Of a stretch of DNA of 64,000 nt, positions 53,841 through 63,900 are shown in pieces. The notes under the pieces are model-generated. The model searched no databases. It was given only the letters and a program-made list of their open reading frames with translations, and had not been told where the DNA came from. The stretch comes from UBA721 sp002705165 (GTDB lineage Bacteria > Planctomycetota > Planctomycetia > Pirellulales > Pirellulaceae), in NCBI GenBank assembly GCA_045565995.1, contig JBJLEF010000001.1, positions 1,798,001-1,862,000 of the forward strand, given 5' to 3'. The translations under genes and the position numbers were made by a program. How positions within the stretch are numbered: position 1 is the stretch's first letter; each line of letters begins with the position of its first letter.

Positions 53841-54023
53841 TATTGAATTCGTACCTAATTATTGAGTTGAGCGTTTCCGGTCACCCTGTCGGCATACTAA
53901 TTTGATGGTAAAATTGATTTTTTGACCGCAGCAAAGCATACCACAACGGGCAATGTTAACGCCATGCGAGGATATGGCTGCGGAGTTTACGTATTTGTTG
54001 AATAAATTTACAGGATCAAATAG

Positions 54024-55205
54024 ATGTTCGGTTCTCTTGAAATGGCTCCGCCGGATGCAATTCTCGGACTCAACGTAGCTTTTCGAAATGACACTAATCC
54101 CAACAAAATCAATCTGGGCGTGGGTGTTTATAAAGATGAAACAGGCAATACTCCTGTTCTCGAATGTGTTAAGAAAGCCGAACGACTCTTGCTGGAAAGT
54201 GAGACCAGTAAGTCCTATCTGGGTATCGATGGATTACCAGAATATGGTCCACTTGTTCGCAAAGTGTTGTTCAACGGTACTGTGGATGAGTCCCGGGCGG
54301 TGACACTGCAGACTCCGGGCGGTACCGGCGCACTTCGCGTTGCCGGTGATTTCCTTAAATACAAGGTTGGTGCTTCACGTATCTGGTTAAGCAATCCAAC
54401 CTGGGCAAATCACAAGGGAGTTTTTACAAGTGCCGGGCTGGCCGTGGATTCTTATACGTACCTTGATTCCACGGGCTTAGCATTAGATTTCCAGGGGATG
54501 CTTGATAGTATTTCTCAGATTCCAGCAGGCGATGTGATTTGCCTGCATGCCTGCTGTCACAATCCTTCCGGAGTCGATCTGAAGCCCGAGCAGTGGGAAC
54601 AAATCGCTGAAGCCTGTAAAGATCGTGGAATCCTACCCTTGATTGACTTTGCTTATCAAGGCTTTGCAAACGGGCTTCAGGAAGATGCCGCAGCGCTTCG
54701 TTTGTTTGCCGAAAAGGTAGGTGAATTCCTGATCTGCAGCAGCTTCTCGAAAAACTTTGGGTTGTATTGTGAGCGTATCGGTGCTTTAACGATTGTGGCC
54801 GAAGAGGAGTCTGCTGCGACGGCGGCTCTAAGTCATGCGAAGAAAGCAGTTCGTACAAACTACAGTAATCCTCCGAAGCACGGCGGAGCAGTGGTATCGA
54901 CAGTACTTGGTTGTGATGAGTTGTTTGCTCAGTGGGATGGGGAAGTGGCTGCGATGCGGAATCGTATCAACGGTCTGCGAAAACTATTTGTCGATACGAT
55001 GGTGGCTAAGAACAGCCCTCTCGATTTTTCGTTTATCCAGCAACAACGTGGAATGTTCTCCTACTCGGGCTTGAATCCGATGCAGGTAGATCAATTGAAA
55101 AATGACCACTCCATCTACATTGTTGGCAGTGGCCGAATTAATGTTGCCGGTTTAAATAGTGGTAATGTTGAACAATTGTGTGAGGCCATCCTCGAGGTAC
55201 TTTAG
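54024..55205 (+). CDS. aspartate/aromatic aminotransferase (class I)
   Basis: A 393-residue PLP enzyme of the aspartate/tyrosine aminotransferase subgroup I-alpha. Visible landmarks: KINLGVGVYKDETG (28-41), TPGGTGALR (98-105), HACCHNPSGVD with Asn180, PLIDFAYQGFA with Asp208, the PLP Lys243 in SSFSKNFGLYCER, Arg251, and GSGRINVAGLN near the C-terminus with the substrate-carboxylate Arg. The length is normal. It transfers amino groups between aspartate or aromatic amino acids and 2-oxoglutarate in the cytoplasm. The gene stands alone, divergent from the creatininase gene. Whether it prefers Asp or aromatic substrates cannot be read from the sequence. Confidence 0.93.
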   Translation: MFGSLEMAPPDAILGLNVAFRNDTNPNKINLGVGVYKDETGNTPVLECVKKAERLLLESETSKSYLGIDGLPEYGPLVRKVLFNGTVDESRAVTLQTPGGTGALRVAGDFLKYKVGASRIWLSNPTWANHKGVFTSAGLAVDSYTYLDSTGLALDFQGMLDSISQIPAGDVICLHACCHNPSGVDLKPEQWEQIAEACKDRGILPLIDFAYQGFANGLQEDAAALRLFAEKVGEFLICSSFSKNFGLYCERIGALTIVAEEESAATAALSHAKKAVRTNYSNPPKHGGAVVSTVLGCDELFAQWDGEVAAMRNRINGLRKLFVDTMVAKNSPLDFSFIQQQRGMFSYSGLNPMQVDQLKNDHSIYIVGSGRINVAGLNSGNVEQLCEAILEVL

Positions 55206-55211
55206 GGTTGT

Positions 55212-55229
55212 GGGGAAACTTGTTTCCCT
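55212..55229 (+). terminator. possible terminator hairpin after aminotransferase
   Basis: GGGAAA and TTTCCC form a 6-bp stem with a CTTG tetraloop 8 bases after the aminotransferase stop, with one additional G-T pair. There is no T tract after it, so termination is uncertain. Confidence 0.3.
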
Positions 55230-55440
55230 CATAATCCTCATAACTGGTATAGGTATATGGCAGGCTGAAGTCGCGGAATGAATTAGACTAATCTTCAGCT
55301 ATGGCAGATAGTTTTGACGGTGTTGTTTTTTATTTCCCAACCTACACTGAGATAATTGGTAATTTACAACGTTCTAACACCTTGCGATGCTGAAACGGTA
55401 ATTCATCGCGACTCTCCTAATCCAGGGACTATTTCAGAGA

Positions 55441-56865
55441 ATGAATTCCAATAAAATTGTCTTGGGAGTCCTGCTTCCAATCCTCATTTGGATGTTGGCT
55501 ATCGGTGTCATTACTTGGGTTAGGGCGCCTGTCATCGTTCCTGATGAAGAGGAATTAGAAACAGTACCTCTAGTGGATTCCGTGAAAGTCCAGCCCTATA
55601 CAGATACATTCGTGATTGAAGCTGACGGAATTGTTGTACCTTTTCGAGAAATCCAGCTCGCATCTCAGGTGAGCGGTCGCATTGAATACAAGTCGGAGAA
55701 CTGCCGAGCGGGGCGCAAGGTCGCAAAAGGGGATGAGCTTTTCCGTATCGACAGCCAAGACTACGAGTTGGCCGTGGAACAACTTAAACGTCAGCAACAG
55801 CAAGCCGAAATTGATCTGGAAGATGCTAAGTTGGAAATCACAAAGTCGACTGATTTGCTCAAACTAGCCAACGAAGACTTAAAGCTTGCATCAGCAGAAT
55901 ATACCCGCTTGAAAAAACTACGTGAAACTGGAAATGTTATTTCTATTTCCGATGTCGAACGCGCCCAGCGCGCTGAACTGACGTCTCAGAATACCGTCGT
56001 GCAATACAATGCCCAACTTAGTTCTGCCCGTCAAAGTGAATATAGACTGATTAGTAGTAAAGAACTGACAGAGATCTCGCTTCAAAAAGCAAATTTGGAT
56101 TTAGCACGAACGTCAGTCAAAGCTCCCGTCGATGGTGTTATTATTCGGGAATTGGTTGAGGAAGATTCGTTTGCTCAACCCGGTACAAATTTGGTAACGA
56201 TTGAAGACACCAAACAGGGAGAAATCCGAGCGAATCTCAAGATGGATGATTTGTTATGGGTGCTGGGAGGTTTTGAGCAGCTTGACGATACGACAGGCTC
56301 TACTCTGCCTCCATTGAACGTGGATGTTAGTTATAAATTCTCGGGGTCACGTAATCTCACCATTCATTGGGATGGGGTCCTCAATCGCTTTGATGGTCGG
56401 GGGTTAGATGCGACCACCAGAACAGTCCCGGTGCGAATTGTTGTATCAAACCCGGAAGCTGAAGGGTTTGGGGAAATTGGTTCGTTAGTCCGCGGTATGT
56501 TTGTCGAACTGGCAATTGGCGTAGAAAAACAGGAGGGCTTGGTTCTTATCCCTCGCCACAGTTTGACTTCCTCAAATGAAGTTTATGTGGTCATGCCCGT
56601 AACCAATGACAGCACACCGCCTGATAATATTCCTGAAGGTCGTTCCGCGGGTGTTTACGGTAAAGTGAGTGAAGTTGTGCCGTTACATTCGGTTGAGATC
56701 GACAATGAATTCTTTTGGGTGGTGGACACTGATTCTAACGAATTAACGGCAAATTCTATTGTGGTCACGCGTCGCCTGTTTGGTGTTGCGGATGGCACGG
56801 TGGTAGCGTTTGAAACTGTCCCCAATTCGACATCCGTAGTTGCAAAAACTCCAGAGTCGGAATAA
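55441..56865 (+). CDS. RND efflux periplasmic adaptor (HlyD/MFP family)
   Basis: A 474-residue membrane-fusion protein: N-terminal anchor (about 7-29), first half-lipoyl and barrel strands around REIQLASQVSGRIEYKS, a long coiled-coil hairpin (about 100-215), the return lipoyl strand SVKAPVDGVIIRELVEEDSF, a beta-barrel with a GSLVRGMFVELAIG strand, and a membrane-proximal domain. It links the inner-membrane RND pump to an outer-membrane channel. The pump gene begins 22 bases downstream. The adaptor is about 80-100 residues longer than AcrA-type proteins; part of the excess lies in the barrel region (FEQLDDTTGSTLPPL). No TolC-like gene is in the window. Confidence 0.9.
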   Translation: MNSNKIVLGVLLPILIWMLAIGVITWVRAPVIVPDEEELETVPLVDSVKVQPYTDTFVIEADGIVVPFREIQLASQVSGRIEYKSENCRAGRKVAKGDELFRIDSQDYELAVEQLKRQQQQAEIDLEDAKLEITKSTDLLKLANEDLKLASAEYTRLKKLRETGNVISISDVERAQRAELTSQNTVVQYNAQLSSARQSEYRLISSKELTEISLQKANLDLARTSVKAPVDGVIIRELVEEDSFAQPGTNLVTIEDTKQGEIRANLKMDDLLWVLGGFEQLDDTTGSTLPPLNVDVSYKFSGSRNLTIHWDGVLNRFDGRGLDATTRTVPVRIVVSNPEAEGFGEIGSLVRGMFVELAIGVEKQEGLVLIPRHSLTSSNEVYVVMPVTNDSTPPDNIPEGRSAGVYGKVSEVVPLHSVEIDNEFFWVVDTDSNELTANSIVVTRRLFGVADGTVVAFETVPNSTSVVAKTPESE

Positions 56866-56887
56866 TCAAAGAAGAGGCAAGTTCCCC

Positions 56888-59800
56888 GTGATAAAGCGAA
56901 TCGTTGCATGGGCCATTGATCGATCGGCTGCTATGAACACGTTGATGCTTGCCATTATTCTGGCAGGTCTTTTCAGTTTTGGTGTCATGCGCCGTGAGAG
57001 CTTTCCTGAATTTGAGTTGGAAATCATTCTGGTTAGTGTGCCCTATCCCGGCGCTGCTCCGGCGGTGACTGAAGAGAGTATTTGTCAGAAACTCGAGTCT
57101 GCCATTCACCCGATCGCTGGGATTAAACAATTGACCAGTGTCGCAGCCGAAGGCGTTGGCTATGCCGTTGTGGAAATCTATCCCGGCGAAGATGCCCAAA
57201 AGATTCTTAATGAGATACGCGGAGCAGTGGATCGCATTCCCAGCCTGCCTCAATTAGCAGAGAACAAAGATGTGCGTCAAATCACGATGCGTAACCCGGC
57301 AATCCGCGTCGGCGTCTTAGGGCCTCAATCGGTTTCCGGGATAGAAGCCGAGTTGGAGTTGAGAAATCTAACGGAAGAAATTCGTCAGGAATTGCTCGTC
57401 CAAAAACCTCTTGCTAAGTCCGGCCTCCAGGGACTGTTTGATTTTTTTACAGTGAATCCCGAGCAGCCTGTCGTCACTCAGGCGGATATTCTTGGAGCTA
57501 AACCATACCAGATTGATGTGGAGATTCGCGAACAGGATTTACGTAAATATAATTTGTCGCTGAAGCAGGTCGCTCAAATTCTGCGGCAGGAAAACATCGA
57601 TATACCGGGTGGAATACTTCGGTCTGAAGTGGGTGATGTCTCTCTTCAAGCGAAGAACAAAGGCGTGACGGGGGAAGAAATCGCTGAATTACCTCTTCTC
57701 AGAACCAATGGTGAGGTTGTCTTAAAAGTAAAAGATATCGCCAATGTTTATGATGGGTTTGCGGATGTGGATTCGATTGACGATGTGAATGGGCATCCGG
57801 CTAATGTGATTTCCGTGATGCGTTCTCCTTCGGAGGATATTCTCAGAATTGCGGATGCAGTCCATCACTATGTTGAAGAACGTAACCAGACAATGCCCCC
57901 CGGGTACAAGCTCGAGGTTTGGTTTGATCAGTCTGTTTATGTTGAAGAACGAATGGACCTGTTGATGACCAATGGGCTTCAAGGCCTGTTGTTGGTATTT
58001 TTCGTGTTAGCCTTGTTTCTCGAACTGCGTTTAGCATTCTGGGTTGCGATGGGAATTCCGATTTCTGTTTTGGGAGCAGGGATTGTTCTGATTTATATGG
58101 GTCAGACGATTAACATGATTTCGATGTTTGCCTTTTTGCTGGCGTTGGGAATTGTGGTGGATGATGCGATCGTGGTTGGTGAGAATATCTATCGCTATCA
58201 GGAAAAAGGCCTTAAGCCTCTTCAAGCTGCCATTGAAGGTACAGCTGAGGTATTTCCTGCTGTTTCAGCCTCCGTTTCTACGACCATTATTGCCTTCGCT
58301 CCCCTACTATTTATTGCCGGCATTATGGGTAAATTCTTTGCGGTAATGCCGGCGGCAGTTATCGCCATGCTGGCGATTTCTTTATTTGAATGTGTGTTGA
58401 TTCTTCCTGCTCATCTGGGACACGAGTCGGGCAGAATTGAATCGGTTATCCGCTGGATCCTTACTCCTTTTCGACCCTTACTATGGTTAATTCAAAAGGC
58501 AAATCAGGGTGCATCCTGGTGCCTGCACAAAGTGATTCATCAGCTCTACATGCCGAGTCTTCGGATATCGCTTAAGTTCCCCTTAATTCCGATTAGCGTG
58601 GCAACAGCCTTACTGGTGATTACGCTTGTCGTCGTTGCTCGTGGAGTGATTCCCTTTGTGTTTTTCCCCAAGATGGATAGCTTTGTGTTAAGTGCAAAAG
58701 TTGTTTTCCCGGATGGAACGCCATCCTCTGTTCCCGATGCCGCGACGAAAGAATTAGAAGCAGTCGCGTTGCAGTTGAAGAAGGAAGTTTCACCAGAAAG
58801 GGAACTTTATAAAGTGGTGCATCGTGCGGTTGGACATGCCACAGGATTAGCATCAGATGGTGTAAGTAGCGGGGAAGCGGGATCTTTTATAGGCGTCGTG
58901 GATATTGAGTTGGTCGATAGTAGTGAGCGGAGCTATACCAGCCAGGAATTGATCAGTAAATGGCGTGAATTAGCACCGGAATTTCCTGATGCCGAATCTC
59001 TGGTATTCACTGAAGGTGGAGGCCCGGGAGGTCCTGGCGGAAAGTCGATCGAATTTAAATTGTTGGCTCCGACGAAGAAAATGGCAGAGCTGGAAGCTGC
59101 TGCTGCGGATTGTGTTGCTTTTCTGAATGCCAAGCCGGGGGTGGCCGATGTCGAGGATGACATTCAAATAGGGAAGGAAGAATATCGCTTTAAGATCAAA
59201 GAAGATGCTCAGGTGATGGGGATTTCGACGGCTCAACTTGCAGATGCCGTACGCGGAGCATTCTATGGCGAAGAAGTGATGCGACTGCAACGAGGGCGTC
59301 ACGAAGTGAAGCTCATGGTGCGTTATCCGGAAGAGCAACGTCGACGTCTGTTGAGTCTGTCGGACGTTCGCGTGCGTGGAAATGACAAAGCCGAACGGCC
59401 AATTACTGAAGTGGCGGAAATCACCAAGGTTCGTGAATTTGCGGAATTGAATCGTGTGAATCAATTACGTTCCATTACGATTACGGGAGATGTAGACCGA
59501 ACCCAAGGTGTTACATCTAATATGATTTACCATGCTGATATAGGCGACGGTAAGAAGTCATTTATGGATTACTTCAATCAAGATGTCAAAGAGAAATACC
59601 CCAACGTCTACATTAAGTTTGAAGGCCAGGCGCAACAACAGAAAGAATCGATTGATAGTATGATTACTGGCTTTATCGTAGCCATGCTTGTTATCTTCTT
59701 TGTGCTCACCCTTCAATTCAAATCCTATTTGCAGCCCTTCCTTATCATGTCGATCATTCCCTTTGGATTGATCGGGGCCGTTTGGGGGCACTTCTTTATG

Positions 59801-60205
59801 GGACTGGAAGTGACACTCTTTAGCCTTTGTGGCATTGTGGCTCTGATGGGTGTCGTTATCAACGATTCGATTGTCTTAATTGACTACATCAATAAACATG
59901 GCAAGCGGGACGAAGATATTCTCACAACCTTGGTGGAATCCGGCCGGGATCGATTTAGACCGGTCCTGCTCACTTCTATTACAACGGTTGCAGGCCTCTT
60001 GCCGCTACTACTGGAAACTTCGTTTCAGGCTCAGGTTCTCATTCCGATGGCGACCAGCCTTTGCTTTGGACTTATTTTGGGAACCGTACTTATCCTCTAC
60101 TTAGTTCCCACGTTCTACGTGCTTTACTACAAGCTAACCCATATGTTGCCGCATGAGAGTCATGCCCTAGCCACGGATGTTGCCGATCTTTCTATCCCCC
60201 CCTAA
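56888..60205 (+). CDS. RND family efflux permease (AcrB-like)
   Basis: About 1105 residues from GTG 56888, with an AAGAAGAGG box upstream; a TTG at 56840 would overlap the adaptor gene. Twelve membrane helices in two halves with two large periplasmic loops are apparent: TM1 near residues 16-35, TM2-6 about 340-520, TM7 about 575-600 and TM8-12 after 930. TM4 has GIVVDDAIVVGENIYRY with the paired aspartates of the proton relay; the TM10 counterpart is VVINDSIVLIDYINK. The protein exports a substrate using the proton gradient together with the adaptor. The substrate is unknown; the sequence does not show heavy-metal-type residues that I could identify. Confidence 0.92.
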   Translation: MIKRIVAWAIDRSAAMNTLMLAIILAGLFSFGVMRRESFPEFELEIILVSVPYPGAAPAVTEESICQKLESAIHPIAGIKQLTSVAAEGVGYAVVEIYPGEDAQKILNEIRGAVDRIPSLPQLAENKDVRQITMRNPAIRVGVLGPQSVSGIEAELELRNLTEEIRQELLVQKPLAKSGLQGLFDFFTVNPEQPVVTQADILGAKPYQIDVEIREQDLRKYNLSLKQVAQILRQENIDIPGGILRSEVGDVSLQAKNKGVTGEEIAELPLLRTNGEVVLKVKDIANVYDGFADVDSIDDVNGHPANVISVMRSPSEDILRIADAVHHYVEERNQTMPPGYKLEVWFDQSVYVEERMDLLMTNGLQGLLLVFFVLALFLELRLAFWVAMGIPISVLGAGIVLIYMGQTINMISMFAFLLALGIVVDDAIVVGENIYRYQEKGLKPLQAAIEGTAEVFPAVSASVSTTIIAFAPLLFIAGIMGKFFAVMPAAVIAMLAISLFECVLILPAHLGHESGRIESVIRWILTPFRPLLWLIQKANQGASWCLHKVIHQLYMPSLRISLKFPLIPISVATALLVITLVVVARGVIPFVFFPKMDSFVLSAKVVFPDGTPSSVPDAATKELEAVALQLKKEVSPERELYKVVHRAVGHATGLASDGVSSGEAGSFIGVVDIELVDSSERSYTSQELISKWRELAPEFPDAESLVFTEGGGPGGPGGKSIEFKLLAPTKKMAELEAAAADCVAFLNAKPGVADVEDDIQIGKEEYRFKIKEDAQVMGISTAQLADAVRGAFYGEEVMRLQRGRHEVKLMVRYPEEQRRRLLSLSDVRVRGNDKAERPITEVAEITKVREFAELNRVNQLRSITITGDVDRTQGVTSNMIYHADIGDGKKSFMDYFNQDVKEKYPNVYIKFEGQAQQQKESIDSMITGFIVAMLVIFFVLTLQFKSYLQPFLIMSIIPFGLIGAVWGHFFMGLEVTLFSLCGIVALMGVVINDSIVLIDYINKHGKRDEDILTTLVESGRDRFRPVLLTSITTVAGLLPLLLETSFQAQVLIPMATSLCFGLILGTVLILYLVPTFYVLYYKLTHMLPHESHALATDVADLSIPP

Positions 60206-60325
60206 GGGGTGTCGATGTGCAGGCGTTGGTGACAGTCGTGGATTAAAACAATCTCGTTTATCCGCAGCAGCATGATTTAATGCGGGGTTTGATGCGAGGT
60301 AAGTTGTTTAGAATCTTTGCTTACG

Positions 60326-60952
60326 TTACGGTAAGAGCGACAGCACCGAGGTGCTTGGTCTCGGGATGACATAGGCTGCAATCAAAGTCCCTAGTTGTTC
60401 GACTTCGGCTTCGCCGGCTTCCACTGCTGCTTTGACCGCTGCGACATCTCCTTTGATGATGACCGTCACATAACCCCCACCAAGTTTTTCTTTGCCGACC
60501 ACTTCCACATTCGCTGCTTTACAGGCCTGATCAATGGCATTGAAGATTGCAGTGAACCCCTGAGTTTCAATGAATCCTAGGGCATACGAATTATCGTTAG
60601 TCATTTCTTCATCCTCTTGATTGACCTCATCCTCAACAGGATGATGCACAACATTTTGTTCTAGTAGTCCGTTGTACTCTTCAGGCCCATTGATCACGGG
60701 CCGAATTTGGTTTTCCGGGTTCGCCAGTATCTTAACGACAGGTTCTCCACCTAATTCGGTTGCTATTTGCTTACCCGCTTCGATGGCTGACTGCACGGCA
60801 TCGATTTCACCTGAGACTTTAACCACGAAGCCAAGGAAGTCGTTAACTTCCGACGGTAACGCTTCGACATGGGCTGTTTTACACATGACGTCCAGAGCGA
60901 TCATTGCCGGCGTGTAGCCGGTCGTCTCCAGAAAACCAATTGCCGCGTTCAT
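60326..60952 (-). CDS. tandem BMC-domain microcompartment shell protein
   Basis: A 208-residue protein with two BMC (bacterial microcompartment) domains. Domain 1 (about 1-85) begins AIGFLETTGYTPAMIALD and ends GGEPVVKILANP; its pore loop EVNDFLGF lacks the usual glycines. Domain 2 (about 121-200) is canonical: ALGFIETQGFTAIFNAIDQA, KAANVEVVG, pore loop KEKLGGG, GDVAAVKAAVEAG and AYVIPRP. A 35-residue acidic linker joins them, longer than in ordinary BMC-T proteins. The gene starts 6 bases after the stop codon of the E1/lipoyl/KASIII fusion gene and so belongs to that operon. Tandem BMC proteins form trimeric pseudohexamers in shells. No pentameric vertex protein or second shell gene is visible here. 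Confidence 0.92.
   Translation of the reverse strand: MNAAIGFLETTGYTPAMIALDVMCKTAHVEALPSEVNDFLGFVVKVSGEIDAVQSAIEAGKQIATELGGEPVVKILANPENQIRPVINGPEEYNGLLEQNVVHHPVEDEVNQEDEEMTNDNSYALGFIETQGFTAIFNAIDQACKAANVEVVGKEKLGGGYVTVIIKGDVAAVKAAVEAGEAEVEQLGTLIAAYVIPRPSTSVLSLLP
60602..60618 (-). promoter_or_regulatory. possible internal ribosome binding site and start within BMC gene
   Basis: On the minus strand AAGAGGA (60618-60612) precedes an in-frame ATG (60604-60602, Met117) by 7 bases. Starting there would give a 92-residue protein containing only BMC domain 2, the canonical one. The purine-rich bases also encode acidic linker residues, so the match could be incidental. Confidence 0.35.
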
Positions 60953-60958
60953 AATTTA

Positions 60959-63900
60959 TCAGAGTGTCTTGATGATACCTGCTCCGAAAGTAAATCCACC
61001 TCCAAATGCGCAGAGACCAATCGTTTCATCCCGAGCTGCTGTTGGCAGGATTTCGCTGAGACAAAGTGGGATCGTACTGCTCGAGGTATTACCATGGTTG
61101 GCAATGTTTGAGAACACTTTAGGAGAGATTCTATGTTGAATTGCATCAATGATGCGCTGATTTGCCTGGTGAGGAACAACAAGATCCAATTCGTCGACCT
61201 GAAACTGGTCGCGGCTGCAGACTCGATTGAGACTGCTCATCATACATCTGACGGCTTCCTGGAAGACACGTCTTCCTTTCATTTGAATGAAGCCACTATT
61301 TCGCAATGGCACTGAAAGCGTTGTGCCATCTTCGCCCTTGGCAGACAGGTCAGGCCGGTGAAGTTTTGCTGCACTACGCTCTAAATGACTTTCACCATAA
61401 AGCACAGTAGCGGTAGCAGCGTCGCCAAAGAGGATCGATGTATCGAAGTCATTGAGGTCGAGTAGGGGGGACAGGACTTCAGCGGTTGTAACGAGTACGC
61501 GTCCGTTCGGCGTGCTTTGCAGGTAGTCATAGCCAGCCTGTAAAGCATAAAGGTAACCACTGCAGGCTGCACTGATGTCGTATGCCTGAATCATTGTGTC
61601 TTTACCGAATGAGAGTCCATTCAGGATTCGGCAAGCCATCGAAGGTGTCATCGACATGGGACTGGTAGTCGAACAAATCAACAGATCGATATCGTCAATT
61701 AAAAGTCCTTCCTGTTCCAAGACATTTTCGCAGGAGCCCACAGCCATGCTAATCGCATCTTCATTTTGATCAACCCAGTAACGTTGTCTAATGCCGGTAC
61801 GGCGAATGATATCGTCACTTGTCATGTCAGTACTGTCACCAAGAAGAAACTCGTTGGTGATTAGCCTGCTGCCTTTGTGGAACTGAACATTTGAGAGCCC
61901 CACATCAAAGGCCCTGCGTTTCGGCAGTCCGGGAGTAAGAACGATTGTGTTTTCTGACTTGCGTCGGCTGAGGATGGGTTTGCCGTACTGTTCCTTAGTA
62001 ATCGGTTTAGGTCGAATACTGGAGTCGGTGGCTAGCCTGAACATCGAAGCGCCGACTTTGACAATTTCACCTGCTTTGCAGAGGATTTCACGGACGACGC
62101 CGTCGACCGGACTCGTAATGTCGAAGACGCTCTTGGTTGCTTCCACGGATGCGACGGGGTCTCCGCATTCAATTTCTTCACCAGCTTGCACTAGAATCTC
62201 GACCACTTCCACAGATTCGTCTGCCGGTCCGGAGCCGATGGCCTCAATGTATTCGACACCAGCTTCTTTTTCAGGAGCTTCTTCCCAGTCGAGGTCCACA
62301 TCAAGTAAATCAGCAGCTACCGCTAACGTTCGTTTGAATCCAGGCAGGACTTCAGTTTGATTTTCGAAGTTGCAGGGGATGAAGGTGTCAGGCCGTGTCA
62401 CTCGTCGAACAGCCACCGGTACTTTTGCATTTTCCGCAACGGTTGCCACGATCTCAGACCCCAATCCACAGGTATGATTATCTTCATGGACGACAATGAG
62501 GCGGGCTGTCTTTTCTGCTGACGAAAGAACTAACTGTTGATCCCATGGAGTGAGACTACGCAGATCGATCACTTCGGATTCAATGCCGGCCTGTTCTAAG
62601 GCTTCCGCGGTTTTCTCGCAGACCGAAACAGTATTCCCCCAACCGACGAATGTAATGTCGCGTCCGGAGCGTTTCTTTCGAGCAACTCCCAAAGGGACAA
62701 ACTGCTCGTCTACATTTTCAGAAGTCGTTTCGTCTGAGTTGTTAAGGAGTGTTTTGGGGTAGAAGAAAATCGTGGGGCGTTCGGACTTAAAGGCTGCGTT
62801 TAGCAGGCCGGCTGCATCGTGTGCAGAGGAAGGCATGACGACATCGATACCGGGACAGTGTGCCATCACGGATTCATGTGTTTGTGCGTGATAGGGGCCT
62901 AGACCAGGACGGTAGCCACCACAGGCAATCATGACGATTACCGGTGTCGACGTCTGTCCGTCGGTTCGCCAGTGAATCGTCGCCAATTCATTGACGATCT
63001 GATTGTAGGCCGTTGGCATGAAGTCAGCGAATTGAATGAAGGCTACGGGTCGCTCACCAACCATAGCTCGACCAATTGCCGCTCCGACAATGGTTGATTC
63101 ACTGAGTGGTGAATTCATGACCCGTCCCGGGAAACGAGTGCTCAATCCTTTTGTGACTCCAAAAACGTCACCCTTTGGATCTTCAATATCCTCTCCGTAG
63201 AGTGTGACCCGAGTATCATCCAGCAGGTGATTCTTGAGTACTTCCCGTAAGGCATCCTTCATGTTGATTTGGGGCAGATCTTCCGAGCCAAATGTCTCTT
63301 TCGAGGGATGGGTGATTTCCACCGGATGTTGCTTGGATGCATGAAGAGATGTTAGAGGCGTTTTGGCAGCGAAGGCCTCCTCTTTAGCAGCCTCTAATTG
63401 ATCCTTAACTTGAGCAAGAATGATTTTTAATTCAGATTCAGTGAAGCCCATAGCAAGTAATTGCTGCTTGGCGCAAAGGATGGGATCGCCATTGATTTGT
63501 GCTTCGTTGATATCGTCCTGATCACGATAGATAGTTTGATCGTCGGCATTGGTATGGCTAGTTAGTCGTTCGACCTGGAAGACAATGAGTGCCGGTTTGC
63601 TAGTGGCTCGGATTTCCGCGACGATTTCGCCCACTTGTTGATTGGCGGTAACGACATCGGTTCCATGAATGTAGTGAATGGGCAAGCCGAAAAACTCAGT
63701 AGCCTGTTTGCCATCAGGAAGGGAATAAAATGTCTTTCCCTGCGTCGTCGTGGAGATAGCCCATTTATTGTCCTGAACCATAAACAGTACGGGGAGATTA
63801 GAACGAACCGCTTCGCCAACAGCTTCCAGCCATTCTCCCTGCTGAGTTGTTCCATCACCCACTCCGCAATAAACCAGAGGGGTGTTTTCGACCTGTTTAA

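Noticed and set aside
55441..60205. RND pump as part of the BMC/KASIII operon.
   Set aside because: It is on the opposite strand and convergent, so not co-transcribed; proximity alone is weak evidence.
60206..60325. Possible terminator between convergent RND permease and BMC genes.
   Set aside because: Only a CCCC/GGGG match across the permease stop and a short TTACG repeat; no stable hairpin with T tract.
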